Shown: positions 25,979 through 36,235 of the stretch, piece by piece
Numbering within the stretch: the first letter of the stretch is position 1
How the letters are laid out: every line of letters starts with the position of its first letter
NCBI GenBank assembly: GCA_947166705.1
Contig: CAMVFE010000001.1
Span: 62,001-126,000, forward strand
Length of the DNA: 64,000 bases
Origin: an uncultured Clostridia bacterium
Lineage (GTDB): Bacteria > Bacillota > Clostridia > Christensenellales > Aristaeellaceae
Direction of reading: 5' to 3'
The notes under the pieces: model-generated
The model's database searches: none
What the model was told of the DNA's origin: nothing
The model's input: the letters and a program-made list of their open reading frames with translations, nothing else
Program-made: the position numbers and the translations under genes

Positions 25979-27937
25979 TTATTTGTCCGTCTTCCCCCGT
26001 TTTTCCTCCCCGGCGCGCCGGGCGGCGGCCTCCGTCAGGCGCCGCACGATGTAGGCGGCCCCGGTCTTCCCGCTTTCCCCGGGATGGAAGATGTTCTCCT
26101 CCCGCACCCGGCGGATCTGCTCCCGCCAGGCCTCCGGATCCCGGGTCATCTCCGCGATCACCCCGTTCACCCGGTCTAGCTCATCCTTGTTCAGGGATCG
26201 GCCGATCCGGTCCCGCAGGGCGATTTCCAGCGGCGTGATGCCGATCCGCTCCCAGTTGGGGTTGGGCGCCTTCATCTTCGTGTTGATGAACAGGGTAGGC
26301 CGCTCCCGGGCGTAGGAGTACTCGTACGCGATCCCGGACCAGTCGGTGATCAGCACGTCCGCCTCCTCCATGCTCCGGTTGGAGGAAAAGTCCGTCTCGA
26401 ACCGCAGGCCCTCCCCCGTCTTATCCGCCCAGCGGTTCATCAGGCTCTCCAGCTTCGGTCCGTACCGCTTCACGTATTCCGGATGCGGCCGCACCGTCAC
26501 GATCCGGCCCTCCGCCGGCAGCCGCTCCAGCAGACCGTCGATGCATGAATCCAAGATATTGTCCTCGTTCCAGCTGGGGGCGATCAGCACCCGCTGGATG
26601 CCGTCCTTCTCCGAAGGCAGGGCGTCGGCGCCCTCCGCCCGCAGGTCATCCAGCAGCGGATAGCCGAACTCCACCAGCGTCTTCGCCGGCAGGCCGTAGA
26701 CCTCCTCGGTCTTCCGGATCTCGCGGACCTGCTGGGGCCCGACGCAGAACACCGTGTCGAAGTGGTCCATCGCGCCCTCCCGGAAGCTCATGTGGACGCT
26801 CATCGGGTCGTGGGGCGTGTAGATGTACTCAATATCCTTCCGTACGTAGCTCCGCTTGATGTGGAAGGACTCCAGGTCCGGGGTCGTCATCACGACGATG
26901 TCCGCGTCCATCTTCATCATCAGGGTGATGATCTTCTTCGGCCCGATATAATACGGTAGGATCCGGGGCTCCTTCTCCGCGATCCGGAAAACCTGGTCGT
27001 CCGGGTCGTTGGTCACGTAATGGATCCGGACGTTGGACTGCTTCAGCAGCTCCTCCGCGGTATCCCGGAAGTATTTCCAGAAGCCGCTCTTCTCGCTGTA
27101 GAACACGACGTGCTTGTTCCGGATGGAGAAGAACCGGCGGTAGTCCGCCTTCTCCCGCTTCGCGTTTTCATCATGGGCGAAAAGGCCCTTCTTTTCCCCG
27201 CCGAGGCTCTCGATCTCCCGCAGCGCCTCCCGGCTCTTTTCCAGCTCCGCGTAGTCCACGTGCTTCTGCGGCGGGATGGCCGCGTTCAGGGCGTACATCT
27301 GGGCCACGGACAGCAGGTTCCCGGCGATCCAGTACAGGCCGATCCCCGCGGCCACGAAGATCCCGAGATACAGGCTCAGCCCGACGGAAATCACCAGCAT
27401 GCTCACCTGGTTCAGCCGGCTCTGCTCCGCCTGCAGCGCCTGGCTCCGGTTCTGCGCCGCGCACATGACCAGCGCGCTGAGCGCCGCGGCGACGGGCACC
27501 GCGATGGAAATGCCGCCCCGTTCGGCGGGCACCCAGCCCAGGTTGATCCCCAGGAACGTCAGGTCCTTCTCCGCCGCGCCGCCGATCAGGCTCCGGATCG
27601 CCTCCACCAGCCCCAGCAGGATGATGAGCTGCACGATCACCGGAACGACCCCGGCCATGGGGTTGTATTTTTCCCGCTTGTAGAGCTTCGCCGTCTCCTC
27701 GGCGATGGCGTCCTTGTCCCCGTAGCGGTTAACGTGCAGCCAGTTGATCTCCGGCATCAGCCGGACCATCTTCAGCCCGTTCAGGTGAACCCATACGCTC
27801 AGGGGCAGCAGCAGGACACGGGTCACCAGCGTAAAGAGCAGGATCGCCCAGCCGTAATTCCCGCACAGGGAAAAGCACCAGCCCATCACCGCGCCCGCGG
27901 CGTCCCCGATCCACCCGATCACCGTCTGCAAAGCCAA
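25979..27937 (-). CDS. Fusion: YidC/Oxa1-like insertase domain + CDP-glycerol glycerophosphotransferase-like domain
   Basis: N-terminal GNYGWAILLFTLVTRVLLLPLSVWVHLNGLKMVRLMPEIN...LYKREKYNPMAGVVPVIVQLIILLGLVEAI (YidC-like); C-terminal VLIAPSWNEDNILD, VRPHPEYVKRYG, ADVLITDWSGIAYEYSYARERPTLFI (TagF-like); single ORF of 652 aa. Confidence 0.93.
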   Translation of the reverse strand: MALQTVIGWIGDAAGAVMGWCFSLCGNYGWAILLFTLVTRVLLLPLSVWVHLNGLKMVRLMPEINWLHVNRYGDKDAIAEETAKLYKREKYNPMAGVVPVIVQLIILLGLVEAIRSLIGGAAEKDLTFLGINLGWVPAERGGISIAVPVAAALSALVMCAAQNRSQALQAEQSRLNQVSMLVISVGLSLYLGIFVAAGIGLYWIAGNLLSVAQMYALNAAIPPQKHVDYAELEKSREALREIESLGGEKKGLFAHDENAKREKADYRRFFSIRNKHVVFYSEKSGFWKYFRDTAEELLKQSNVRIHYVTNDPDDQVFRIAEKEPRILPYYIGPKKIITLMMKMDADIVVMTTPDLESFHIKRSYVRKDIEYIYTPHDPMSVHMSFREGAMDHFDTVFCVGPQQVREIRKTEEVYGLPAKTLVEFGYPLLDDLRAEGADALPSEKDGIQRVLIAPSWNEDNILDSCIDGLLERLPAEGRIVTVRPHPEYVKRYGPKLESLMNRWADKTGEGLRFETDFSSNRSMEEADVLITDWSGIAYEYSYARERPTLFINTKMKAPNPNWERIGITPLEIALRDRIGRSLNKDELDRVNGVIAEMTRDPEAWREQIRRVREENIFHPGESGKTGAAYIVRRLTEAAARRAGEEKRGKTDK

Positions 27938-28023
27938 GGACCTCCTTCCGCGCCCGCGTGTCCGCCCCCGGCTCCGGGGGCCCGGCCTCCGGAACCCCGG
28001 TCGCGTTGCACTCTTAATTTTTT

Positions 28024-28052
28024 ATTATACTCTGTTTCCCGCGGTCCCGCAA
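28024..28052 (-). promoter_or_regulatory. Sigma-A-like promoter (TTGCGG-17-TATAAT)
   Basis: Reverse complement TTGCGG GACCGCGGGAAACAGAG TATAAT upstream of the YidC-GPT fusion. Confidence 0.6.
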
Positions 28053-28266
28053 GGGGAACGCGTCCGGGGGCGAAGCCGAAACTTCCCGCAGTGCGGGAAA
28101 TGCGGGGTGGAAGCCCAATGAGCAAGGAAGTGATGCAGGCAGCAGCGCGCAGCACAGCCATTGCAAATTGCGCAAATACCGCCGCAGGCGTCCTGCACAC
28201 CCCGTGAATAGCAGCCCCGACGGGAAACCGGGCGCAAGCCCCGGCGGGGAACCGGGCACGCCAGCC

Positions 28267-28295
28267 TTGAAATCGGGGCCGTTTCCGTTTATAAT
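28267..28295 (+). promoter_or_regulatory. Sigma-A-like promoter (TTGAAA-17-TATAAT)
   Basis: ttgaaa tcggggccgtttccgtt tataat upstream of 28354. Confidence 0.65.
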
Positions 28296-28353
28296 AGGCT
28301 GTATTCTGGGGCGATCCCGTATACGGGCGGCAGGTCCGCCCGATGGAGGAACT

Positions 28354-29301
28354 GTGTACGAACTTGATTTTCACGCGGACGATTACGCCGCCTCGGTCGA
28401 GAATTCCCGGCGCATCCTGTCGCTGCTGGAGGCCGGGCGCATCGACAGCATCAGCGTGATCGTGAACATGAGCTGTTACGGCGAATGCATGGATATGCTG
28501 CGGGACAGCTGGTCCCGTTTTCCGAAAAAGCCCCTCCTGTCGCTCCATATCAACCTGATCGACGGCCGCCGGCTCTCCTCCCCGGGCGGAAAGGAAATCA
28601 TCCGCCAGTCCTGGGGGCAGCTCCTCTTCGGCGGCTTCCTGCCGGGCGGGAAACAGCTCCGGGAAGCCTGCGCCCGGGAAATCGGGGCGCAGCTGCAGGC
28701 CTTCCTGGAGCAGACCGCCCAGCTTCGGGATGACGGGGGCCGGCCCCTCCCCCTGCGGATCGATGGACATGTGCATACCCATATGACCCCCCTGGTTTTC
28801 CGCGCCCTGACGGACGCCCTGTCCCGGACGGGCCTCCTTTCCCGGGTCAGCTTCATCCGCTGTTCCGCAGAGCCCCTGGCGCCTTTTCTTTTCACGCCCG
28901 GGGTCGCCTTCACCCTGTCCCCCGTGAACGTCCTGAAAAACCGGGTGCTTCATCTGCTCAGCTTTTCCGTCCGGCGGAAGCTGCGCCGGATGGGCCTTCC
29001 CGCGGGCTGCGTCTTCGGCATCGCCCTGACCGGGGAAATGGACACGGACCGCGTCCGCCGCCTGCTGCCGAAAATGAAGCGGTATGCGCGGGGGAAGGAC
29101 GTCCGCCTGGAGGTCATGGCCCATCCCGGGCGCACCCTGCCCGCCGAGGTCACGGAGGAATACGGCCCGGACGACCGCCGTGCCTTCCTTTCCCCGAAAA
29201 GGGACCTGGAGCGCCGGATGCTCCTGGAGCTTTCGGACGCGGACCGGCTGCCCGCCGGGGCCGCGGAATCCGGTCCGGTAAATCATCGGGAGGAATCGTG
29301 A
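28354..29301 (+). CDS. YdjC/ChbG/HpnK-like carbohydrate deacetylase
   Basis: GTG start; ELDFHADDYAASVENSRRILSLLEAGRIDSISVIVNM, LSLHINLIDGR, RIDGHVHTHMTPLVF, MAHPG. Confidence 0.82.
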   Translation: MYELDFHADDYAASVENSRRILSLLEAGRIDSISVIVNMSCYGECMDMLRDSWSRFPKKPLLSLHINLIDGRRLSSPGGKEIIRQSWGQLLFGGFLPGGKQLREACAREIGAQLQAFLEQTAQLRDDGGRPLPLRIDGHVHTHMTPLVFRALTDALSRTGLLSRVSFIRCSAEPLAPFLFTPGVAFTLSPVNVLKNRVLHLLSFSVRRKLRRMGLPAGCVFGIALTGEMDTDRVRRLLPKMKRYARGKDVRLEVMAHPGRTLPAEVTEEYGPDDRRAFLSPKRDLERRMLLELSDADRLPAGAAESGPVNHREES

Positions 29302-29302
29302 A

Positions 29303-31981
29303 ATGCCCGCCGCTTCGCTGCTGTCCAACCTTGTCCTCGGGCCGGTCTGGCTCCTGCTCGAGTTCTTTTTTTCATCCTTTTTCCAATTGGGAAGCGCGGC
29401 CCTGTCCCTCGTTCTCCTGGGCCCCGCCGTCAGCCTCGTCTTCCTTCCGCTCCGGGCCGCCGCGGCATCCTTCGGTGCGCGGGCGGCCGGCCGCCCGGGC
29501 GGGCGGAAGCCGTCCCGCCTCCCGCTCCGGACCGCGGAAATCCTGGTCCCGCTCCTGCCGGACCTTGGCCTTTTCCTGGCCGCCCGCCGGTTCACGGACG
29601 GGCTGGAGGCGCTTTCCGGCGCGTCCCTCGGGCCTGTCCGGGACCTTTCCCTGCCCGACGGGCTCCTCGGCGGCCAGCTCAGCCTCCTGCCGTTCCTGGC
29701 GGCGGCCGCCGGCCTGCTGCCCGTGCTGTTTTCCCCGCGCCGCCCCGGTTCCGGCCGCACCCTGCCCCGGCTCCTTCCGCGGGCCGTCCCGGTCCCGGCG
29801 CTGCTTTTCGCCGGCCTGACGGTCGGCGCGCCTTCCGGCTTCGCGCTGTTCTGGATCCTTTTTCTCCTGTCCGGCTTCCTGCTGCGGCGGGCGCTGTCCC
29901 CGGTGTTCCGGCGTCTCCGCGCCCTCCTGTCCCGGCCCGGCTCCGGCAAAAGGCCGGCTCCGGACGCAGCGGGCAGGCGTTCCCCGGCGCCTGTGTCCCG
30001 GCCCGGCTTCTTCGGGAAAGCAGCCGCCGTCCTCCGGACGTATCTCCGCGGCAGGCCGGCCCCCGGGTTCTTTTTCCTCTGCGCGGCCCTTCTCTCCGTC
30101 CTGACGGGGCTGACGATTCCTTCCTCCGTGCTGGCCGCCTCCCCCCAAGAGTTTGTGGAATACCTTTCCGACCTGCATCCCCTCTGGAACCTCGCCAATT
30201 CCTTCCTGCTCGCGGCCGGGTTCTTCATGCTCTGGCCCGGCCTGCTTTACCTGCTGTCTCCCGCCGCGCTGAAGAAGGCGCTGGAGGCCGCGGCCTGGGC
30301 CGCCTCCGCCTGCTTCCTGGTCACCTTCCTGTTCTGCCGGAACGGGCTGGGAACCGTCTCGCCGTCGCTGGTATACGACGTCACCCCCGTCTACGGCAAA
30401 ATCGAGGGCATCATCCAGCTGACCGTCCTGCTGGTTCTTTCGGCGGGGGCCGTGTGGCTGCTGGTCCGGGAAAAGGGCCTGACGCGGGGAATCGCGCTGG
30501 CCCTCGCCGTGGTCCTCACGGGGCTGTCCGCCTGGAATATGGCGGGGATCCGGCGGGAAACGGAGGAGGTTTACCGCGTCCAGGAGCGGAACTACAGCGG
30601 GGAAAAGGTCATCCCCCTCAGCCGTGGCGGAAACAACGTGGTCGTCCTGATGCTGGACAGGGCCATCAGCAGCTACCTGCCCTGCATCCTGTACGAGCGC
30701 CCGGACCTGCGGGAGGTTTTTTCCGGCTTTGTCTACTATCCGAACGCCCTGTCCTTCGCGATGCATACAAACCTGGGCGCGCCGCCCCTCTTCGGGGGAT
30801 ATGAGTATACGCCCCTCGCCGTGGAGGAGCGGAAGGACGAACTCCTGCGGGACAAATACAACGAAGCCCTGCTGCTCATGCCGACCCTTTTCAGCCGGCA
30901 GGGATACCGGGTCTCCGTCTTTGACGTCCCGTATCCAGGAAGCTATACGGACGCCGGGGATTATACGATCTTTGACAGCCTGCCCCGTACGAACGCCCGC
31001 ATCCTGCGGGCCGCGGAGGACAGCGCGGTGCGGGACCGAACGGCGGAAAACGCCAGGCTCCGGAACTTCTTCTGCTACAGCCTGGCGATGGCGGGCCCCA
31101 CCCTCCTTTTCAACCGGGTGTACGACCTGGGAAACTATCACCGGCTTGCGAGGGAACAGAACCTCTACTCCCCGGGCAGCGGATCCCCTCGGGATGAAGG
31201 CCGGTATGTGTCCTCGGAGTTCCTCGCGGAATACGAAGTGCTCCGGAGCCTGGGCGCGATGACAAAGGTGTCGGACGGCGAAGGGGATACCTTCCTGCTG
31301 CTGGTCAACAACACGACCCATACTCCGGTCCTCCTGCCGGAACCGGAATACGCCCCGGTCCGGGAGCCGGACAACGCAGCGTATGACGCGGCGCACGCGG
31401 ACCGCTTCCTCGCCGGGCCCCTTCCCCTCCGCTTCACCACCGACCGCCAGATGGCGCATTACCAGGTCGACATGGCTGCGCTGCTGCGGGTTGGAGAATG
31501 GCTGGAGCAGCTGAAGCGGGAGGGGGTTTACGACCGTACGCGGATCATCATCGCCGCCGACCACGGATACGACTTCCAGCAGATCCCGGGGAGCAGCCTG
31601 CCGGCGGACGGAAACCTGCCGCACCAGACCGCGGACGGAAAAACCGTTTTCGAGGAAAACATCATGGGCTACAATCCGCTCCTGATGGTCAAGGATTTCG
31701 GCGCGGTGGGCCCCGTCCGGACGGATGCCTCCTTCATGACCAACGCGGACGTGCCCGGCCTGGCCCTGTCGGGCCTGGTCGAAAACCCTGTCAATCCCTT
31801 TACCGGGCAGCCCGTCTCCTCCGACGCGAAAAACGGGCCGCTGTACGTCAGCACCTATCACGGCCGGGGCGTCGGGCGGGACCGGGGCAATACCTACGGC
31901 CTGTCCACCTGGCTGATCGTCCGGGGCGGCGGCGATACGCTCTTCGACCCTTCCCGCTGGACCTTCCGCGCGGATCCCTGA
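29303..31981 (+). CDS. Multi-TM alkaline-phosphatase-superfamily (sulfatase/LTA synthase-like) membrane enzyme
   Basis: Polytopic N-terminus then NNVVVLMLDRAISSY...NNTTHTP...RTRIIIAADHGYDFQQ...GNTYGLSTWLIVRGGG. Confidence 0.75.
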   Translation: MPAASLLSNLVLGPVWLLLEFFFSSFFQLGSAALSLVLLGPAVSLVFLPLRAAAASFGARAAGRPGGRKPSRLPLRTAEILVPLLPDLGLFLAARRFTDGLEALSGASLGPVRDLSLPDGLLGGQLSLLPFLAAAAGLLPVLFSPRRPGSGRTLPRLLPRAVPVPALLFAGLTVGAPSGFALFWILFLLSGFLLRRALSPVFRRLRALLSRPGSGKRPAPDAAGRRSPAPVSRPGFFGKAAAVLRTYLRGRPAPGFFFLCAALLSVLTGLTIPSSVLAASPQEFVEYLSDLHPLWNLANSFLLAAGFFMLWPGLLYLLSPAALKKALEAAAWAASACFLVTFLFCRNGLGTVSPSLVYDVTPVYGKIEGIIQLTVLLVLSAGAVWLLVREKGLTRGIALALAVVLTGLSAWNMAGIRRETEEVYRVQERNYSGEKVIPLSRGGNNVVVLMLDRAISSYLPCILYERPDLREVFSGFVYYPNALSFAMHTNLGAPPLFGGYEYTPLAVEERKDELLRDKYNEALLLMPTLFSRQGYRVSVFDVPYPGSYTDAGDYTIFDSLPRTNARILRAAEDSAVRDRTAENARLRNFFCYSLAMAGPTLLFNRVYDLGNYHRLAREQNLYSPGSGSPRDEGRYVSSEFLAEYEVLRSLGAMTKVSDGEGDTFLLLVNNTTHTPVLLPEPEYAPVREPDNAAYDAAHADRFLAGPLPLRFTTDRQMAHYQVDMAALLRVGEWLEQLKREGVYDRTRIIIAADHGYDFQQIPGSSLPADGNLPHQTADGKTVFEENIMGYNPLLMVKDFGAVGPVRTDASFMTNADVPGLALSGLVENPVNPFTGQPVSSDAKNGPLYVSTYHGRGVGRDRGNTYGLSTWLIVRGGGDTLFDPSRWTFRADP

Positions 31982-32013
31982 CGGAGCCGCCCCCGCCGGA
32001 CCGTCTGTTCGGC

Positions 32014-32042
32014 TTGCGTATCCGGCCGCGCTGTGCTATGCT
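32014..32042 (+). promoter_or_regulatory. Sigma-A-like promoter (TTGCGT-17-TATGCT)
   Basis: ttgcgt atccggccgcgctgtgc tatgct upstream of 32102. Confidence 0.4.
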
Positions 32043-32101
32043 TTGCGCAGGTTCTCCGAAGAGGCGGGACAGCCGCCCCGCGCAGGAAGGAAGCGGTACC
32101 C

Positions 32102-34114
32102 ATGAACAGGAAAAACAAAAGGCTGCCGGGCAGCCCGATCCCGGAGGGCACGCGGTGCCTCCGCATCCTCCTCCAGTCGGCGGTCACCTGGATGGCTGTT
32201 TCCTGCAGCCTGGAAGTGAACCCCATGCTGGATTACTGGGGGCTGCGGGGCTTCACGGCTGTGTACTGGAACCTGACAGAGTCCTTTGAATCTTATTCCT
32301 TCGCGCGTTTCATGCTCCTCCCCGGGATTTTCCTTCTTTATACCTTCATATCCCGGGCCTGGGAAAGGGATGGGGAATATACTCTGCCCGCCGGGGCACC
32401 CGGGACCGGGCGGCGCCTGGGGCCCAGCGTTCGCCTTCCTGCCGCCTTTTTCGCCGGGATGATGATCCTGGGCTGGTCCTTCTCCCACGACATTCCCCTT
32501 TCCCTGTCGCTGACCTTCGCGGACGGGCAGCTGCTTAAAAGCGCGCTGGTCTTCGGGGGATATTACCTGCTGTACCGGTATCTGATCCAGTATGTTTACC
32601 TGAAGTATGCCGTGGGATTCAGGCGCCCGTCCTTCTTCCGCGCGAAAAAGCCGAAAATCCTCCTGTGGTATGAGAAGCACCTGCTTCGGGCGCCTTTCCG
32701 GACCGCGGCACTGACACTGCTGATCCTGTATCTTCCGCTGATGATTGTTTCCTACCCCGGAATGATCGTGGCGGACACCGTCGGGCAGACCCTGAGGGGT
32801 TATCCGCTGCTCGCGGAGCCGACCATTCTTCCCGAAGCGGCGAAAGCGGGGAAGCCGCTGGCCCACCTGAATAACCACCATCCCGTCGCCCATACCCTGC
32901 TGATCCATTACTGCCTGTCCCTGGCGGACAGGGTGCTGCATTCCTGGAACGCGGGATTTTACCTCTATTCCGTCCTCCAGGAGCTGGCTTTCATCTGCGT
33001 CGTTGCCTTCCTGCTCCGGGAGTATATCCGGAAGCGCGGGGTATCTGTCTTTTATGCCGTGGGGGTGCTGGCCTATCTGTTCGCAAGCCCCTTTATCCAC
33101 AATTTTGTGATCCAGAACACCAAGGACGTTTTCTATTCCCTGTTCCTGCTGATGACGGTTTATTACTGGCATGAGCTGCTGAAGGAGGGAGGGCGGAGGA
33201 ATCTGCTGCTGCTCCTGCTGTTCGCCACCGGATCCGTTCTGTTCCGGAACGAGGGGCAATACGTGCTGATGCTGGCCGCCGCGGGGACGATCTGCCTGAA
33301 CCGGGAGTCGCGGAAAAGGTTCGCGGTGGTTCTCCTTTATCTTGCTGTTTTTTCGGCGGGATATTTCCACCTGCTGTTTCCGGCGCTGGGCATCGCCCCG
33401 GGCAGCCGCCGGGAGATGCTCTCCGTACCCTTCCAGCAGACGGCCCGGTACCTGGTCAAATACGGCGATGAGGTTACGGAGGAAGAACGGCAGGCTATTG
33501 ACGCGGTCCTGGATTACGACCGCGTCGCGGGAAGCTACAATCCGGTTTCCTCGGATCCTGTCAAGGACCTGTACCGGGAAGAAACCGCCACCCCGGCGGC
33601 GCTGGTCCGATACCTGATCAACTGGGCCAGGATGGGGCTGAAGCACCCCAAAACCTACCTGGCCGCTTTTATGCGCAACAACTATGAATATTTTTACCCG
33701 GATCACGGAATCCTGACCGTTGAAGAGTACAGGAGATCGGGCTTCCTGTTCGGGTGGCTGACGGAATTAGCGGAGCCGATGGGAATCGCGCCCGCCCAGC
33801 CTGCTTTCCTGGCTCCCCTCCGGAACCTGGCGGATGACACGCTGGCCTGGATCACCGGGTTCTCCCCGCTGACCTTTTTCATGATCACTTCCCTGTACCC
33901 CACTTTTGCGATCCTGCTCCTATGCTGCGCCATCCGGAAAAGGGACCGCACGCTGGTTTCCGTGAGCCTGATTCCCCTGCTGACGCTGATGGCCTGCCTG
34001 GCGGGCCCGTACAACGGATCGCACAGCCGGTACCTGCTTCCGCTGGCGCTGGCCTGGCCCTTTTTCGACCCGATTATCCGTCCCCGAAGGGAATCCCTGC
34101 CGGCAAATGCGTGA
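32102..34114 (+). CDS. Multi-TM membrane protein (DUF6020-like, GT-C-type)
   Basis: 671 codons; polytopic; LMIVSYPGMIVADTVGQTLRGYPLL...LNNHHPVAHTLLIHYCL. Confidence 0.6.
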   Translation: MNRKNKRLPGSPIPEGTRCLRILLQSAVTWMAVSCSLEVNPMLDYWGLRGFTAVYWNLTESFESYSFARFMLLPGIFLLYTFISRAWERDGEYTLPAGAPGTGRRLGPSVRLPAAFFAGMMILGWSFSHDIPLSLSLTFADGQLLKSALVFGGYYLLYRYLIQYVYLKYAVGFRRPSFFRAKKPKILLWYEKHLLRAPFRTAALTLLILYLPLMIVSYPGMIVADTVGQTLRGYPLLAEPTILPEAAKAGKPLAHLNNHHPVAHTLLIHYCLSLADRVLHSWNAGFYLYSVLQELAFICVVAFLLREYIRKRGVSVFYAVGVLAYLFASPFIHNFVIQNTKDVFYSLFLLMTVYYWHELLKEGGRRNLLLLLLFATGSVLFRNEGQYVLMLAAAGTICLNRESRKRFAVVLLYLAVFSAGYFHLLFPALGIAPGSRREMLSVPFQQTARYLVKYGDEVTEEERQAIDAVLDYDRVAGSYNPVSSDPVKDLYREETATPAALVRYLINWARMGLKHPKTYLAAFMRNNYEYFYPDHGILTVEEYRRSGFLFGWLTELAEPMGIAPAQPAFLAPLRNLADDTLAWITGFSPLTFFMITSLYPTFAILLLCCAIRKRDRTLVSVSLIPLLTLMACLAGPYNGSHSRYLLPLALAWPFFDPIIRPRRESLPANA

Positions 34115-34132
34115 AGCAGAGCGGACGGGGGA

Positions 34133-36091
34133 TCAGGCGCCGCCGGTCCTTTCGATCTCCGCGCTTTCCAGCGCCGCGTCCTTCGGGGAGCGGTTGACTA
34201 TGACCAGCTCAAAATCATCGCAATCCGACTCGAGGGCGATTTCAAAGGTCAGGACCTGTTTTCCGTCCGCGGCTTCTGCCGCGGCGTTTTGTATGTCAAA
34301 GGCCGATGCGCCGCCGTCGGAGACGCAGGAGCACTCCAGTCCGTCCAGGTTTTTCCCGGCGATCCGGACCCGGTAACGTCCCGCGTTCAGGAAGACGGCG
34401 GGCCCCCGGGAGCTTCCGTTCTCCCTCAGGGTCCGGATTCCGTCCCGGTCCGCGCCGTTCGTGCAGTACGCGGAATTGCTGAACTCATACCGGTACGAGC
34501 TGTACAGGCGGCTCTTCATCGCCTCAAAGCTGTCATATCCGTAGAGGCGGTAGGTATCCGTCCTGAATTTCAGGTCCTCATCCCGCAGGTTTGATTTCCA
34601 GCGGCATGCCGCCAGCTGGCCGTCCTCCAGCAGCAGGAAGACCTTTCCCTCCGGAATCCGGTCCTCGCGGCCCGCTTCCTGCAGCCATTCGGCGGTCTCC
34701 CCGACGTACCGGACGTCCTCCGTCCCGGCCCGGCAGAACGTGCGCATTTCCACGGCACCGTCCGTGAGCTCGGTCAGGATGTTCCCGTTCCAGAAGGACG
34801 AATATCCGCAGGCATACCCCTCACTTTTCGCGAACTCCGCCGTCTGCCGCAGCTCCAGGTTGGACCGGGGATCCCGGCCGACGTCCCGGTATCCGAACAG
34901 GGCCACGGCGGAAACCGCCAGGACCCACAGGCACGCCAGGGCGAAGGCCGCCCGGCCTTTCCCCCGGGAGTCCAGGCGGAGCATGCCCGCCTTTTCCCGG
35001 ATCCCGTCCCGGGCCCAGCACAGGGTCACCAGGATTCCGAGCGCGGCCGTCGGCAGGCTGTAGCGGGAGTACAGGAGCAGGTTGGAAAAGGTGTAGGCGC
35101 AGGTCTGCACAAACACGGCGGACAGGTACAGTGCCGAAAGCGCCGAAAGCCCCGCGCCGCCCTTCCGGATCCCCTGGAAGGACGCGTACAGGGAAAGCAT
35201 AAAGACCGCCATTGCGGTTCCGTTGGCGGTGAGCGTCAGGTAGGACGCCATCCCCGTCTTCCAGCCGTAACAGGTCAGGAGATCGGAAAAGCTCAGGAAC
35301 AGGCGCTCCGCGTTGACCGTCGAGAAGGCAAGGCTCGCGTAGGTATCAAAGCGGAAAAAGCGGGGGAACACCATCTGGTTGATGATGAATCCCAGCGCCG
35401 CGGCCGCGCATGAAGCGGCCGAAAAAACCAGCGCCCGGATCCTGCAGGCGGGGGGAACCGTCTCCAGGCTGAAAAGGATCCAGACCGCGGAGAGCATCAT
35501 CGGGATATAGAACAGGACCGGCACGCGGGGCCCGCCCAGCCCCGCCGCGAAAGCCAGGAGGATTCCGGCCGCGGCCCCGGCGGCGGTTCCGATGCCCTTT
35601 TCCTTCCGGAGCAGCCCGCCCAGGACGCCGGCCGCGAAGAGGATCGTGGCGATATGCGGGATATAATAGGAGCGCTCGATCACGAACTCATAGTAGTCCG
35701 CCGAGAACGGCACGCAGAAAAAGGCCGCGGCCCAGGGCGCGATATCCCGGTATCCGAAGCGGCGGAGCAGGAAGACCACGGAGGCCAGCAGGATCAGGAC
35801 CATCAGGAGCGATCCCGTGACCCGGACGGCGTGCCAGGAGGAAAAAACCTTAAACAGGGGCGCCCAGACAACGTTCGTGTTCAGGACGCGCACCTCCGTG
35901 GAATAATACCAGTTTGGGGTGATGATCCTTCCCTCCCGGGCCAGCAGGGCGGACAGCACCAGCTCGCTGGAATCGTCCGCGTCAAGCCTTCCGTCCACGG
36001 TCCGGTTCAGGTAAAAGGCAAAAAAACAGAACGCGATCAGCAGAACCGCCCAGCCCGCGGCCAGGAAAAGCTTCCTTGATTTATTCGTCAC
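34133..36091 (-). CDS. Multi-TM GT-C-like membrane protein
   Basis: 652 aa, N-terminal TM then luminal DADDSSELVLSALLAREG motif and about 10 TMs. Confidence 0.6.
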   Translation of the reverse strand: MTNKSRKLFLAAGWAVLLIAFCFFAFYLNRTVDGRLDADDSSELVLSALLAREGRIITPNWYYSTEVRVLNTNVVWAPLFKVFSSWHAVRVTGSLLMVLILLASVVFLLRRFGYRDIAPWAAAFFCVPFSADYYEFVIERSYYIPHIATILFAAGVLGGLLRKEKGIGTAAGAAAGILLAFAAGLGGPRVPVLFYIPMMLSAVWILFSLETVPPACRIRALVFSAASCAAAALGFIINQMVFPRFFRFDTYASLAFSTVNAERLFLSFSDLLTCYGWKTGMASYLTLTANGTAMAVFMLSLYASFQGIRKGGAGLSALSALYLSAVFVQTCAYTFSNLLLYSRYSLPTAALGILVTLCWARDGIREKAGMLRLDSRGKGRAAFALACLWVLAVSAVALFGYRDVGRDPRSNLELRQTAEFAKSEGYACGYSSFWNGNILTELTDGAVEMRTFCRAGTEDVRYVGETAEWLQEAGREDRIPEGKVFLLLEDGQLAACRWKSNLRDEDLKFRTDTYRLYGYDSFEAMKSRLYSSYRYEFSNSAYCTNGADRDGIRTLRENGSSRGPAVFLNAGRYRVRIAGKNLDGLECSCVSDGGASAFDIQNAAAEAADGKQVLTFEIALESDCDDFELVIVNRSPKDAALESAEIERTGGA

Positions 36092-36206
36092 AGGCCATAT
36101 CCCTTTCCGTTGTTTTGTCAGACTTCATGTTAGTATACGGATCCCTGCCTGTCAAGGAGGAAACGGGCACGGCCGCGGCCCGGCGGCGGGATAACTCCGG
36201 AACCGC

Positions 36207-36235
36207 TTGAATCCAGGCCCGTTTTCACCTATAAT
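36207..36235 (+). promoter_or_regulatory. Sigma-A-like promoter (TTGAAT-17-TATAAT)
   Basis: ttgaat ccaggcccgttttcacc tataat upstream of 36365. Confidence 0.65.

Noticed and set aside
28118-28207. 29-aa plus-strand ORF MSKEVMQAAARSTAIANCANTAAGVLHTP as a small peptide gene
   Set aside because: No clear RBS or promoter directly upstream, no homologue in the window, and no partner gene; cannot be supported.
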